In this document: positions 11,657-22,060 of the stretch, piece by piece | Layout: each line of letters starts with the position of its first letter | Numbering within the stretch: position 1 is the stretch's first letter | Source: Metellina segmentata | Taxonomy: Eukaryota > Arthropoda > Arachnida > Araneae > Tetragnathidae | Assembly: GCA_947359465.1 (NCBI GenBank) | Contig: OX375876.1 | Location: 71,430,998-71,494,997, forward strand | Direction of reading: 5' to 3' | DNA: 64,000 nt | Made by a program: the position numbers and the translations under genes | The notes under the pieces: generated by a model | What the model was told of the DNA's origin: nothing | Seen by the model: only the letters and a program-made list of their open reading frames with translations | The model's database searches: none

Positions 11657-12585
11657 GTATGACAGTACTATTTGAAATTAACGGCTTGTGAAAATCGCGA
11701 AAATGCGCGTATGCAAAGTGTGACGTCGTTAGGAGTCGTCAGGTGGCTGGCCGTGAATTGCGTATGTAAGGCGTCAACTGGCGCACCCAAGTAACGTAAT
11801 GAGTCAGTGGGGAGACTGTCAAAACAACAAAACAGATTAATTTACAATTAACTTGCGTTAATTTTACAAATAATTTTCATTATGCAGCTGAAAGCCGCAC
11901 CTCCTACGGCGTCCAATCCAATTCAATAGAATTTTCATGGAATTTGAAATCATCTGCACCCAAAACCAACAGGACGGCTGTCGAAGAACATCTGCGTTGT
12001 CCCGGTATCGTTCACTTGCCTACGTGTAGCGGTAGATGTGGTTCATACACGATGGTGCCCCACTCCATTTTTCCCGCCTCGTGCGTACATACCACGACAA
12101 AACGTATCCCGCAAAATGGATCGAACGCGGAGTCGCCGTTGCTTGGCCTCCACACTCTCCGGACTTTAATCCCTTGGACTTCTTATGGGGTCACCTGAAA
12201 TAACTCGTTTATGGGACCGGAAGATGTGATAGCGAGGATCGTGACCGCTGCAGCAAATATCCAGGAAATACCCGGAACGTACTAGCGTGTACGCCAGTTA
12301 TTGCCTGGAGCTACGTCGTTGTGCCTTATGCAATGACGTCCTCGGGCGCCACTTTGAACAGCTATTGCAACAATTTTTTTTGATTTGTACAAAATGTGTT
12401 GTACCTATGCACTGACCAATAAATGTTTTCTGTACGTATTTGTTGTTTCTTTGCAGACGCCTTTTTGCGATTTTCACCCACTCAAAGTCATTTACAACCC
12501 CATGTTCCATGGCTTTTTTTCTTCGACATGATGCGTACTATCACCCCTCTACATTTGTTGGTCGAGTTCAAATACACCCTGTATA
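11657..12585 (+). mobile_element. Decayed DDE transposon with CAGGGTGTATTTGAA end
   Basis: The right end reads TTCAAATACACCCTGTATA (12568-12586). Its reverse complement resembles the left end at about 11667 (ACAGTACTATTTGAA). A subterminal match, GTGAAAATCGC followed by a GCGTCTGCAAAG-like stretch, also recurs in inverted orientation at both ends (11690-11720 and 12450-12480). Total length is about 0.93 kb, too short for the full transposase, so the element is internally deleted. The left end is the weaker call. Confidence 0.6.
12036..12360 (+). pseudogene. DDE transposase fragment (HDGAP...DFLWG type)
   Basis: The frame from 12036 reads MWFIHDGAPLHFSR, then AVAWPPHSPDFNPLDF and LWGHLK before a TAA at 12201. 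HDGAP carries the second catalytic aspartate, and PPHSPDFNPLDF is the third catalytic region of a Tc1/mariner-like transposase group common in insects. After the stop come LVYGTGR and, frame-shifted, remnants of the C-terminus (RRCA...RHFEQLLQ, near 12315-12370). Just upstream, LRVAV lies one base out of frame. The N-terminal helix-turn-helix is missing. Confidence 0.8.
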
Positions 12586-12830
12586 ATTAGGGAGAAACAA
12601 TATTTTACCAAGAGGCAAATAAATATTAATCTATTTCAACCGTATTACAAATACTTTAACAAATATTTCTTGAAGAACAGAAAGTTTGCCAAAGTAATTA
12701 ATAATTATAAAAGATAAGGATTTGCTTTGTAAGACCAATACCTGAAGGAAGCTATTTACAGAAATTAGAATTGTTTGAGGAATGTAATATAAGTTCAGGT
12801 AATTGTTTTCGTAAATCTCAGATCTACGCT
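12586..12830. other. AT-rich spacer, nothing recognised
   Basis: Only a chance-like 81-aa frame on the minus strand (12631-12876), rich in Leu, Ile and Ser, without a domain. Confidence 0.5.
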
Positions 12831-12835
12831 CAGAA

Positions 12836-12895
12836 TATCTCAGATCTTGATAGACGAGACAACTCATCAAAACCACCTAGGAAGGTCAGTCTCTA
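12836..12895 (+). repeat. Fragment of the GACGAGATATCTCGTC repeat family
   Basis: CAGATCTTGATAGACGAGAC followed by AACTCATCAAAACCAC matches 23335-23385 (CAGATATTGATGGACGAGAT, then ATCTCATCAAAACCAC). This copy has lost the palindrome's symmetry. Confidence 0.6.
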
Positions 12896-13840
12896 CTAAC
12901 TTCAGCTATACAGAGAAACCTCTCCCATTGTTAAAATACATTATAATCTTCCAAAAACATTATATTTAAAATGCATAAACTCAATACTTGGATAACTCAC
13001 ATAGACTTAAATGTAGCTTTACTTTTAATTACAAAATAGGATACTCATGAATACAACTCAAGAATTAAAGATAAGCCATGCGTGTGACGTTTTACATTAA
13101 AGCTATTCGTCGCTCCGTTTCAAACTATTAAAATCTTCAGGGGATTCTTCTTCAGTTTCTCAAGCAAAAAAGGTGGTCTAAATTAACCACCACGGAGTAA
13201 ACAAATGGCATTCTTTCTAGTTGGGGTAGTCCTTGGGGACAACATTTGATCAGCCGAGCAAAGACTAGGGATTTCGTGACAAATTGCATCATTTAAGTGA
13301 TCGCTGCGGCAATTAACTAGGACGCTGTAAGTTGAGTCAATTGAATTTGGTGCGGAATTAGGATGCAATAAAAGAACTGATCATGCTTTTTTCTTAAGAT
13401 TTTAGTGAAAATTGATGTATAAAATGTTTAGTTATCTTAATAATTTTTAATTGTTTTATTCGAACGAAGGCTGGTTATGTTATTTCTGTGATTGAGAGTG
13501 GAATTTTTGAGTAAAACACAAACCAGACGATCTACGAAGATTGAACTTCTGATGTCCAAATGCTCAAGCTTGTTGCATATAAGGAATACCTTTAAATGTA
13601 GCTATCACAGTGTTGACGATGTTTGTTCTTGTTATCACCAATGCTCTTGGTGTTCACCAATCACATATCATATAGCAAATCAGAATTTATTATTTGGAAA
13701 TTTTTTTTTATTGGCAAAGGCTTTTGAAATTGTATTTAAAAACAAACCAACTTATGACACCAACAGAATACACAGGAACCACCACCAACATTTAGCTTAT
13801 TAAAAAAGTATGCATGCCTCTCATACCTTATGGAAGTACT
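12896..13840. other. No gene recognised; two short open frames
   Basis: A 61-aa minus frame at 13183-13368 and a 103-aa plus frame at 13492-13803 lie here. The latter has many Cys and His (SYHSVDDVCSCYHQCSW) but no recognisable zinc-finger spacing. GGTGG and CCACC near 13172-13196 form a weak hairpin. Confidence 0.35.
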
Positions 13841-13844
13841 TGGG

Positions 13845-13941
13845 TGCTCGCTCCTGCTCGCTAATGCTCGTCATTCCCCTGAGGATTGCTTTGCAATCCT
13901 CATTGGTTCGCTGCGCGAATTTATACTCGCTTCGCTCGCAT
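13845..13941. other. GC-rich cluster of short hairpins
   Basis: A locally GC-rich island in AT-rich DNA. It has three GCTCG-type repeats at 13845-13870, and a perfect hairpin at 13880-13902 (stem TGAGGATTGC/GCAATCCTCA, loop TTT). A second hairpin follows at 13907-13919 (TTCGC/GCGAA, loop TGC), then CTCGCTTCGCTCGC at 13926-13939. It does not code for anything I recognise. It could be the hairpin end of a mobile element or a structured RNA. Confidence 0.7.
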
Positions 13942-13945
13942 CAAT

Positions 13946-16375
13946 GAAGACATGAGTCCTAGCAGAAGGGATTGTTTACAAGATATGATACTTCAAAAAA
14001 ATAATTTTCAAACATAAATTTGATGTATTACAGAAAAAATATTCAGTACCTTTAAAATCAAAATTATAACGAAAACTTTGAGCAAATTTTGATTCGAAAT
14101 GTCAACGCTGTTATGGAAATTGAATACCCAGCATGTTGTTTGTATGTACATTTCCCCAGCATTCGAGCCACCCATACACTTTTCATTGAGTTTGTTGTCG
14201 AAAGTTATAGTGCAAGCGTCTTGTTGAACTATATTTGTTGGTCCTGAAAAGGGCCGTTTTTTAAATGGCCCTAAGAAGAGCCTCCACTTTCTTTGATTTC
14301 TACTATAAGCTTCAACAGTTCGACTAAAAGAAATTTTTTTTTCAATAAAATTTCATCAGATACTCTATAAATTCAATTGAGGCGCAAGGCTTCGTAGTAA
14401 ACAAACACTCGTATAGCTTTACCAAAACGCGATAACAAATAACATCTATTTTATGTGCCACGTTAGAGAATTATATATAGAGAGAATTATTATTTCATAA
14501 ATGTTTGGTATATCAGAATTTTTTAAAATATATTTATGCGAAGTTAGTGAAATGGTAGTTTTGTGGATACAAATAGTCCGAGTTTTTATGCAGTTGAATA
14601 AATGCAACCTATTTGGATAATTTGCAGACTCCCTGATTATATTTACCATTTCATATTCTAAAATCATTCCTGTTTTATTTGTGAGTAAGTAGAATTACTT
14701 CTTTGGTTTCACATTGTCCCGAAATTTATTTCAATGTAAGAAATATAAACTGAAGATAGTGCAGAGAAATTACAAGAAATTATTTTGAAGTCAATAATCG
14801 CAAAATCTTGTTGAAGAAACATGTAATAGTTAGTGCTACAGCTTATGAATTAAGCTAGTTTTTATCGTTGAATTTCAATATTTAATTTTACTTCAGCTTA
14901 ATCCCAATATAATTAATAAGAAATAAAACATTCAGTCTACTTTTCTGTTAAATCGAAAAACAAATTATACATTAATATAAGTTTACTTAGAACAACCAAA
15001 AATAAAATGTATTTCCGATTCTATTTCCTTTTACTATCACATATTTAAGAACAATACTTGAGTATGAAAAATGCGTGGGTGATATTTCGTGCGAAAACTA
15101 ATGTCCATTCAGACAAAAGAAAGTTAGATACAGCGACATATCTTTTTATCCCGGCTTAATCCTGTAAGAGATTATTTTTTAAGCTATTGCATATCTCCAA
15201 ATTGATAAATTTAAAAAAAAGTTCCTGTGTTAAATGAATAACTTTTAAACTTTCATAAAGCTTGCAACATATTTTCTACAAAGTTTAGGAGAGAAAAATA
15301 GTTTTAAAATCCACATAATGTAATGATAAAAAATAGTTCATTTATTTTATTGTTATTAATTTCATAAAAGAGATGCTCCGAAGTTCTGACTTATTCTTAT
15401 CGTTCATGATTGAAATGTATTTTATTAAAAATAAAGAAATTATGAAAAATGGATGCGCATAAATGTATAAAGCCCACATTAATTGTGTTTTTAAAACAAT
15501 TCGCGGATTAACTTGTAATATACGCTCCATACATTATTCGTTACTCTTTTTCTGAGACAAATGCTATATTTGTCAGTAACAAAAATTCTGTAGGTGAGAT
15601 TTTACTGTATTACGTACATCTTTTTATATGTATTTGATAAGCAGGGTGTTATTGGAGACCAGACAGCTAAGTATATCCGGGAAAACTTCTTAGATTAATT
15701 GAAATTCTTGAGGCCAAACAAACAAATGTAGGAGATATTTATAGCAAACAGGTAAGTCAATAAGTTTTTAAATCCGATATTTGCAGAGTTATTATTTTTC
15801 CGAGCTTGATAAATACAAACCAATTGTATTATTGCACAGAATATATTAATAAAACGTAAAAAGGTGTATCATATCTGATAGTCGTGATACAAATATACTA
15901 CTTAACCTAGAAACTTGTAATTTTGTTCGTTGGTACGTCGTATATCGAGGATCTGCAACGTTGGCTTTGATATTGATATTTCTGAACAGTAAATATGAGA
16001 AAAGAAAAAACAGAAATTGAATACATGTTTGTGTATGTGGTAATAGCGGTTTATGCACGATCAGCCAATCAAACTGAGATTGCTTTAAAAGTTTTGCTGG
16101 AGATGCAATGTTTCAAAAAATATTTTTACTGAATCTACATTCAAGTTTTTTAAGTTTCATTGTACTTGCTTTTCAATGCAAATACATCAATTTTGTATCA
16201 GACTGGAATTCGCTATGACAATACACAAAAACCGAGTCTTCGAGTTCATTAGCGTCAACCTACAAATACCTTCCTGCATGGGATGCACAACGGCATCTCA
16301 CGAGTCAAGATATAAAGTTGTTTGAAAATCCCGCAACCTAAGGATTCGTAATGCTGCATGAGAATAATTATTGAA
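13946..16375. other. AT-rich stretch, no gene seen
   Basis: Only short, AT-biased open frames (14446-14667, 15342-15530, 15846-16058, all minus). No transposase motif, tRNA-like sequence or tandem array was noticed. Confidence 0.55.
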
Positions 16376-16377
16376 CT

Positions 16378-16800
16378 TCATGGAAATCACCCTAAATGTA
16401 AATCCAATTCAACTCTGAAGAAAGTGGTAGACTGGTCTTTACTACCATAACCGAATAGTTCCCAAAAGGGATCCCAAACTCCATTGTGACTGTTATGTGT
16501 TAGAGAAGTACTGGAGGTAATATTTATCTTAATAGCCATAACTACATTTTGCTTTAAATGAAATTCGCTTTAATTGATGCATAAAGGTAAATCGCACTAA
16601 ATGTATGTCCAATTCAACTATGAGGAAAGTGTTAGTTAACTCAATCCACACAAAGGTCTTTACTAACACATCCGAATAGTTCTCAAAAAGGATTCCAAAC
16701 TCCATTGTGACCGTCATGTATTAGAGAAGTACTGGAGGTAAAATTTATCAGTAACTATGACTACATTTTGTTTTAAATGAAATTCGCTTTAAACGTACTT
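16378..16800. repeat. Diverged tandem duplication, unit about 221 bp
   Basis: TAGAGAAGTACTGGAGGTAA at 16501 recurs at 16722. Flanking blocks also recur in order: CACCCTAAATGT/CGCACTAAATGT, CCAATTCAACT, CCGAATAGTT, CCAAACTCCATTGTGAC, and ACTACATTTTG followed by AAATGAAATTCGC. The copies differ by many substitutions, so the duplication is old. The unit is unidentified. Confidence 0.88.
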
Positions 16801-18550
16801 AGTATAATACTAACAAAAAACGACTTGATCATTCATAGTTGTTTTGATGTTGATTCGTAATTTGTCACTGATGCGTCAAACATTTTTTTTTATTTTGATC
16901 ATTTTTACAATATTACACTCTTTGGAAGTAACAACAAAATATAAATTTCTTATACAAGGCAAGTTTATCACTCAGTCTCTCTTTACTGCCTGTAGATGGA
17001 TCTTAATCTTAATTTCGATCCTAATCTTAACACTGTTGGTACTTTTTCTTCACGACAAGAGTTTTACAGTACTTTAGAGTTAATAATTGGTACGAACAAA
17101 TATCATTAAAATAAAATATTCATAAATGAATTAAATCAACAAATAATCTAGTTTATTCATTATAAATCATCAGTATTATACAAAAGTTCTCCATACCCCC
17201 ACTGATATCTAACGATATGAATTAACTATCAGTTTAGACAATATATCTTTCCCATATTTCTTAAAAGTACTATTTTAAACATTTAAAGTTTATTATTTTT
17301 CACTAAGAGTTCATATTAAAATTATATTAAATTTTCAACTATAATATAATTCATTAGGATGTTATAGCTCCGAAGTATCATTTGGAAGAATCTGTGATGT
17401 AGGACGTGGCGCATTATTGGCCATTTAGAAGCTAGAAAAAATTGTTCGTACACTACCACACACACGATTAAAGAGCCAACACACAAACAAAACAATATAA
17501 AACAAATAAGAAGAAAACGAAATAAAACAGCAGCTGGGAGACCGGTGACACCAAGCCCGAAGATTCATTTCTTCCAACAAAACGCTAACATTAATGAGAG
17601 TTAAATTCTTGTTGTATTGGGTCGTTGTTTGGTTCTTTTCTTTCTTAAAATGTTTTACTTGTTTTGTGTTGCGAAAGAGAGAGAGAGAGCAAATTTGGTG
17701 GTCTATATGTTCTCTATACAAATCTACACGGTTTGACCACACCAAATTTTGTACACTTACACTTTGGAACCCTGCGATTACGCCGGGACAAGCCTTAACT
17801 CCCGTTCTATTTGTCCTTGGCGTGCAGAAGGGACCAGAAACAATTAGTAGAAACATAGTAATAACATTGAGTATAAAACGATTGCTGCACGCAGCGTTTT
17901 ACCACAGTGTTGAACCAAAATCAAGTTTTCCATAAATATTGATTTACAAGTATTACTAGACAAACAATATTTTCCAAAACAAATTAAATTGTAATAACTA
18001 TGTTTCAACTGACTTTTTATTTATTCTCGTGATATAAATAACTTATAAATATATGGTTGATGAAAAAGAAATATTTAAATTACTATTTAACTTTACATAT
18101 AACGTACATTTTGTAACGGAACACGAAAAGCCTAAATAAAATCTAATTGATCATAAAACCATAATTTTGCTACACTAAATCTGGCAACGCAATAATTAAT
18201 GTTTAATTTTCAGTTTGATTTAGAATTCTGTTTCCATATTTGAGTTTTCAGCGAGATGTCGCGGTCATATTTAAGTGTTCTCACGTGTATATTGTACGTA
18301 TTATGGACTTGATGTCACCTGGTTTGCTTTTAGAAATACAAATTCATGAACTTGACAATGGAATTTGCTTTGTTGTTTCCGGTCCTCTTCCGTCGTTCTG
18401 GTACGGTTCCATTGTATCCGGTCTCATTCCCTTCTGGTTCGCCCCTGTTATATCGTATTCGGTCCAATTTTATCGCGGTCTTGTGCTGAAGTTTGAATCC
18501 TGGTATCGTATTTTAGCCAGTGCTTGAACTTTTGAGGATTCGTGAACTGT
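16801..18550. other. No gene recognised; unassigned frames inside
   Basis: A 77-aa frame at 16844-17077 is hydrophobic (FILIIFTILHSLEV) and AT-driven. A patch at 18360-18520 contains TTCCCTTCTGGTTCG, weakly resembling the SINE body, but is too diverged to call. Confidence 0.4.
17425..17856 (-). CDS. Unassigned 143-codon open frame
   Basis: The longest single open frame on the minus strand here. It overlaps a 113-codon plus-strand frame (17594-17935). The minus product starts MFLLIVSGPFCTPR and ends with a hydrophobic stretch (YLFYIVLFVCWLF) that could span a membrane. A GAGA run and AT-rich blocks drive part of the composition. I recognise no family, and the opposing frames mean at most one is real. 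It could be an exon, a non-coding RNA or chance. Confidence 0.15.
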   Translation of the reverse strand: MFLLIVSGPFCTPRTNRTGVKACPGVIAGFQSVSVQNLVWSNRVDLYREHIDHQICSLSLFRNTKQVKHFKKEKNQTTTQYNKNLTLINVSVLLEEMNLRAWCHRSPSCCFISFSSYLFYIVLFVCWLFNRVCGSVRTIFSSF

Positions 18551-18551
18551 T

Positions 18552-18877
18552 GTGATGCTAAGAAGGGACTAACCAAATGTTATAGGTGATTGGTTGAAGT
18601 GAAACGGCTCACCTAAACAGCAATAAACAACATGTTCATGCTACCAATCCCAATGTACTATGGAGAAAGCATTGGGGTTTCTGAAGTCATTATTCGCATT
18701 AAATAGGGGTTTTCATTTTGGAAAAACCTCTCATAGTAGACAAAAGATCAAAATTGGCATCGATTAGCAAAACTTTGCAAAAAAACACAATCATATTCTG
18801 AACAATGGAAGTAATATCGATTAGAGTTTATGTTGCCATTCTACTGTGATAATTTATGATTGTAATTAGATCCGTTA
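18552..18877. repeat. Host tandem duplication, uninterrupted copy
   Basis: First copy of a unit of about 325 bp. Landmarks are CTAAGAAGGGACTA, TGATTGGTTGAAG, ACAGCAATAAAC, GGGGTTTCTGAA, CTCATAGTAGACAAAAGA, GATTAGCAAAACTT and ATTATGATTGTAATTAGATC-like sequence. All recur in order in the second copy at 18878-21190. The unit is unidentified. Confidence 0.85.
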
Positions 18878-19008
18878 TGTAATGTTAAGAAGGAACTACC
18901 CAAATTGATATGTTATTGGTGATTGGTCGGAGCAAAATGTCAACGGAACAGCAATAAACTATATTTTAAAGTACCCTCAATATGTATCACGGGGTTTCTG
19001 AATTTAGT

Positions 19009-19016
19009 ATTCACAT
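19009..19016 (+). repeat. 8-bp target-site duplication, left
   Basis: ATTCACAT directly abuts the TAGGGTGGG terminus. It pairs with ATTCACGT at 21015-21022. Confidence 0.7.
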
Positions 19017-21014
19017 TAGGGTGGGTCGAAAGAAATAAATATTTTATTTTGGACCGCTGTAGTGTATAAATGTTTCTTATTGTAGTAAGAAAAAGGACAT
19101 AAAAATTAAAATCGGTTAATATATTCCGTTCGCGCATCGCACTTAAAATTTATGAAAAATTGCAAAAGTCCCAATATTTTTGTAATTTTTTTCTGTGAGT
19201 TAAAACTTTTAAAATAAACACGCTTTCGTTTTTTATGCTTGTTTTATGGTTTAAATAACCTAAATAAATTAAATTCTGATCGTAAATATAATTTTTTCCC
19301 GTTCGAGCAATGTCTTAGAAAAAAACAGAAATTTACAAATATTTCGCAATTTTCACTGTACAACTCTTCGTTCGTTTTGATTGAACAAACCAAACAAAAA
19401 CTTACTTGAAATATATTGAAATGGTTTGAACCTCTTGAGAAAAGTTGGGGTATTTTCTTTGATGGACAAAAATATAATACTTTGTTCGTCAAAAAATTGA
19501 ATGCCAAGTAATTTCGCAGGAATGTGAAAGAAGAATATTCTCTTATCCAGGAACGTGGATTAACTTATATTGGACATGTATTTCCTTACTCGAGTTCATT
19601 AAATGCTATAACTCAAAAGTAGCTCACTTGCTGGGAAAATCTCCATGTTGCCTCGATTATGTACTCATAGATTGTTCGATTCCTGATATAGAAAGGTATT
19701 TTTTGGGAAAAAGATCAACAATATGTGTTGGACATTTCAAATGCAATCACCTTGGGACATTGTCCAGAAGACTTGGCAAATCGGGACCCTATTCCAGATG
19801 GCTAACTTCGGTCATCCGACTCTTTAGGTTGTACATAAGTTCATCAGATCCATTCGGAAACTTAAAAGAAATAGTTGGTTTCATCTTAACATCATACATG
19901 CCTGTGTGGTTTAACATAAAAAAGAGCAAATAGTTTAGTGACGGACCAAAACATGTCTTTCAAGCAATCCGAACATCACGGTATTTTTCCAACGATTTAC
20001 TTCAAATTGTCTATCCAACAATACAATGAAATGAGTTCTTTGCGAACCTAGAGAATGTTCTGTTGGCAATGCCTGTCGATGAAAGAGAACATATTCGGAA
20101 GCTAGGTTACAGAAGGATCTTAAAAGCAAGACAGACCGTCCCAAAGAAGAAGACTGTTAGAAAATTTGTTCCACCGAAGATAAACATTCATGCTTCCGGT
20201 TACATTGAAACCATTAATTTGAACTCTTGTGTGGTGTATCATCCCCCAATGCTGCAGGACCTAATGGAAGATGATATTAAATCACTCATTAATTCTTACA
20301 CTACGCCTATCAGAGATGAAAAAAAATGTCCCTGTCACACCCAGCTGTGGAAAGGTGCGTCAAACTATAACAGAGTCCTCTAATAAGTATGTGGACATGA
20401 AGCTAGAGCTATACCCGTGCAACACTGAAGTCTAGATTGGTTATGCCTCATTTCTCCAAAAAATCAGACTTTAAATGTGTGTGTATATATATAGTAGATA
20501 TAAAAAAGAAAAATTAAAAAACACATTAAGCCAAAGAATCCTACTCTCTATGGAATATATTTGCATTTAGTTGTAAACATAGTGCAAATACCACACCCAA
20601 CAATTGGATGGTTGTGGTTGAGGTTCCACGTGGTGAGTTCTGGGTAGTTTTGTTCTAGTAAAACAAGCGAAGAGTTGCACAAGGAAAATTGCAAAAAATT
20701 GGGAAATTTCTGCTTTTCCTAAGACGTTGCCGAACAGAAAAAAAAATTAGATTATTGGTCATAATTTAATTTATTAAGGTTGTTTAAATGATAAAACAAG
20801 CCCAAAATACTAAAGCATCTTTATTTTAAAAATTTTAACTAACTTAAAAAATTTACATAAAAGGCGTGATTTTTAAAATTTTTTAACAACTTTAAGTACA
20901 ATGCGGACGGAAGATGTTAACTGATTAAAATTGTTTGTGCCGTTTTTCTCCTTATTACAATAGGAAATTTTTTCGCACTAAAGCGTTACATATACATTTT
21001 TTCGACCCACTCTA
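19017..21014 (+). mobile_element. 1,998-bp transposon, TAGGGTGGGTCGAAA ends, superfamily unassigned
   Basis: The left end is TAGGGTGGGTCGAAAGAA and the reverse complement of the right end is TAGAGTGGGTCGAAAAAA, 16 of 18 identical. Flanks are ATTCACAT (19009-19016) and ATTCACGT (21015-21022), an 8-bp target duplication with one mismatch. It is inserted in the second copy of a tandem duplication, so the intact first copy shows the empty site. It encodes one decayed protein on the plus strand. An 8-bp duplication fits hAT, Merlin, MuDR or P, but neither the termini nor the protein motifs let me choose. Confidence 0.85.
19628..20462 (+). pseudogene. Decayed protein of the 1,998-bp transposon
   Basis: One reading frame runs from 19628 to 20383 with two internal stops (TAG at about 19931, TGA near 20035). 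Readable blocks are SSDPFGNLKEIVGFIL, DGPKHVFQAIRTSRY, FFANLENVLLAM, DEREHIRKLGYRRILKARQ and VPKKKTVRKFVPPKINIHA. After frameshifts, KSRLVMPHFSKKSDFKC appears near 20430-20462. The basic KKKTVRKF patch suggests DNA binding or a nuclear signal. From memory it resembles an uncharacterised protein family scattered in insect genomes, but I cannot name it or point to catalytic acids. The N-terminus upstream of 19628 is not readable. Confidence 0.7.
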
Positions 21015-21022
21015 ATTCACGT
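21015..21022 (+). repeat. 8-bp target-site duplication, right
   Basis: ATTCACGT directly follows the CCCACTCTA terminus. One mismatch to the left copy. Confidence 0.7.
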
Positions 21023-21196
21023 AAAGTATGGTTTCTCATTGAAAATACTTCTCATAGTCAACAAAAGACCAAAATTAACACTGATTAGCAAAACTTAAGA
21101 AATAACAATCAAATTCAGAAATTATGGAAGCAATATTGATAAGAAATTAGGTTGTCACTTTTCTGTGACATTTTATGGTTCTAATTAGATCGGTAG

Positions 21197-21515
21197 ATAA
21201 GTAGTAGATAGGTGAATTTACGTAGTATTGGAACATTGCATAAGGGTTATTGGCGAACTTCCAGGATCAATCCTGAGGGGAAAGATCAAGAGAAAGCACC
21301 TCGTAACTTTAAACCATGAACAAATGACGAAGCTAATACCTGATCTGGCAACCCATTCTTCGAAATTACGCACCATTGAAATGTAAAGACATTTGAGGCT
21401 ACGATAGATAATTATGCACCATCCCCCACGTACACGACGGTCTTTGGTTGCATGGATTAAGTTTCGTATTCGTAACCCTGCGGTTGCTAATCCAATACTC
21501 TATACCAAGTGGGCT
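21197..21515 (-). mobile_element. tRNA-derived SINE, head type 1
   Basis: In minus orientation the tRNA-like head covers about 21440-21515: TAGCCCACTTGGTATAGAGT, then ATTAGCAACC, GCAGGGTTACGAATACGAAA. This has A-box- and B-box-like blocks. The body follows, and the 3' end (GGATTGATCCTGG, then CAATGTTCCAATACTACG) lies at 21205-21275. It abuts the host tandem duplication that ends at 21190. Confidence 0.75.
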
Positions 21516-21705
21516 AACGTCTAATAATATCGGGTAGGTTATCGCTATACCTGTCCAACACCTGGCTTTGTGGTACGAGAAAGTATATGATTCTACTCCC
21601 ACACTCGCCTAGTACGCATTTGCGGTATACTCAATAGCCACTGCAATGTATCTAAATATAAATTTGGAGCCTGTTGTTATCATTTATCTTCAGGGCTTGT
21701 CTACG

Positions 21706-22060
21706 GCTAGTTTTTAACAAGATAATGCACGACCATGCTTGGCATGAATCGTGCAACTATTCATCAATGTCCACCATGCTTCAATTTTTCCATGTCCCAA
21801 CCGTTCACCATATCTGCCTTACATAGAACACGTCTAGTCAATGATCACCCAATGACTGGCACATCACAGACCACACACGGCTATGGTAGATAACATTGGT
21901 AACGTGTGGATGAATGGTTGGCTTGTTTTTTATGGCACAAAGGTCTTATTTAACTAGGTAATGTAGAAGTAGAATGGACTGGCATACCCCAAAAAAACAC
22001 ATACAGTCTCTGTCAATGCCAAGAACAATAGAAGCAATTATTGCAACCCAACCGTGTCTG
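21706..22060 (+). pseudogene. Tc1-like transposase relic
   Basis: The plus strand from about 21718 reads QDNARPCLA, a stop, then IVQLFINVHHA and PNRSPYLPYIEHV. These correspond to the second and third catalytic regions (DNARPH and RSPDLSPIEHV), with the third aspartate changed to tyrosine. After a gap, VEWTGIPQK at about 21968 and, one frame over, SMPRTIEAIIA at about 22015 match the Tc1 C-terminal region. Several stops and frameshifts are present. No inverted ends were found. Confidence 0.8.

Larger units (their letters stand above)
18878..21190. repeat. Host tandem duplication, copy split by an insertion
   Basis: The left part (18878-19016) and right part (21015-21190) together match the first copy. 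TTAAGAAGGAACTA, TGATTGGTCGGAG, ACAGCAATAAAC and GGGGTTTCTGAA lie left of the insertion; CTCATAGTCAACAAAAGA, GATTAGCAAAACTT and TGGTTCTAATTAGATC lie right of it. The break falls at ATTCAC, which reads ATTCGC in the intact copy. Confidence 0.85.
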
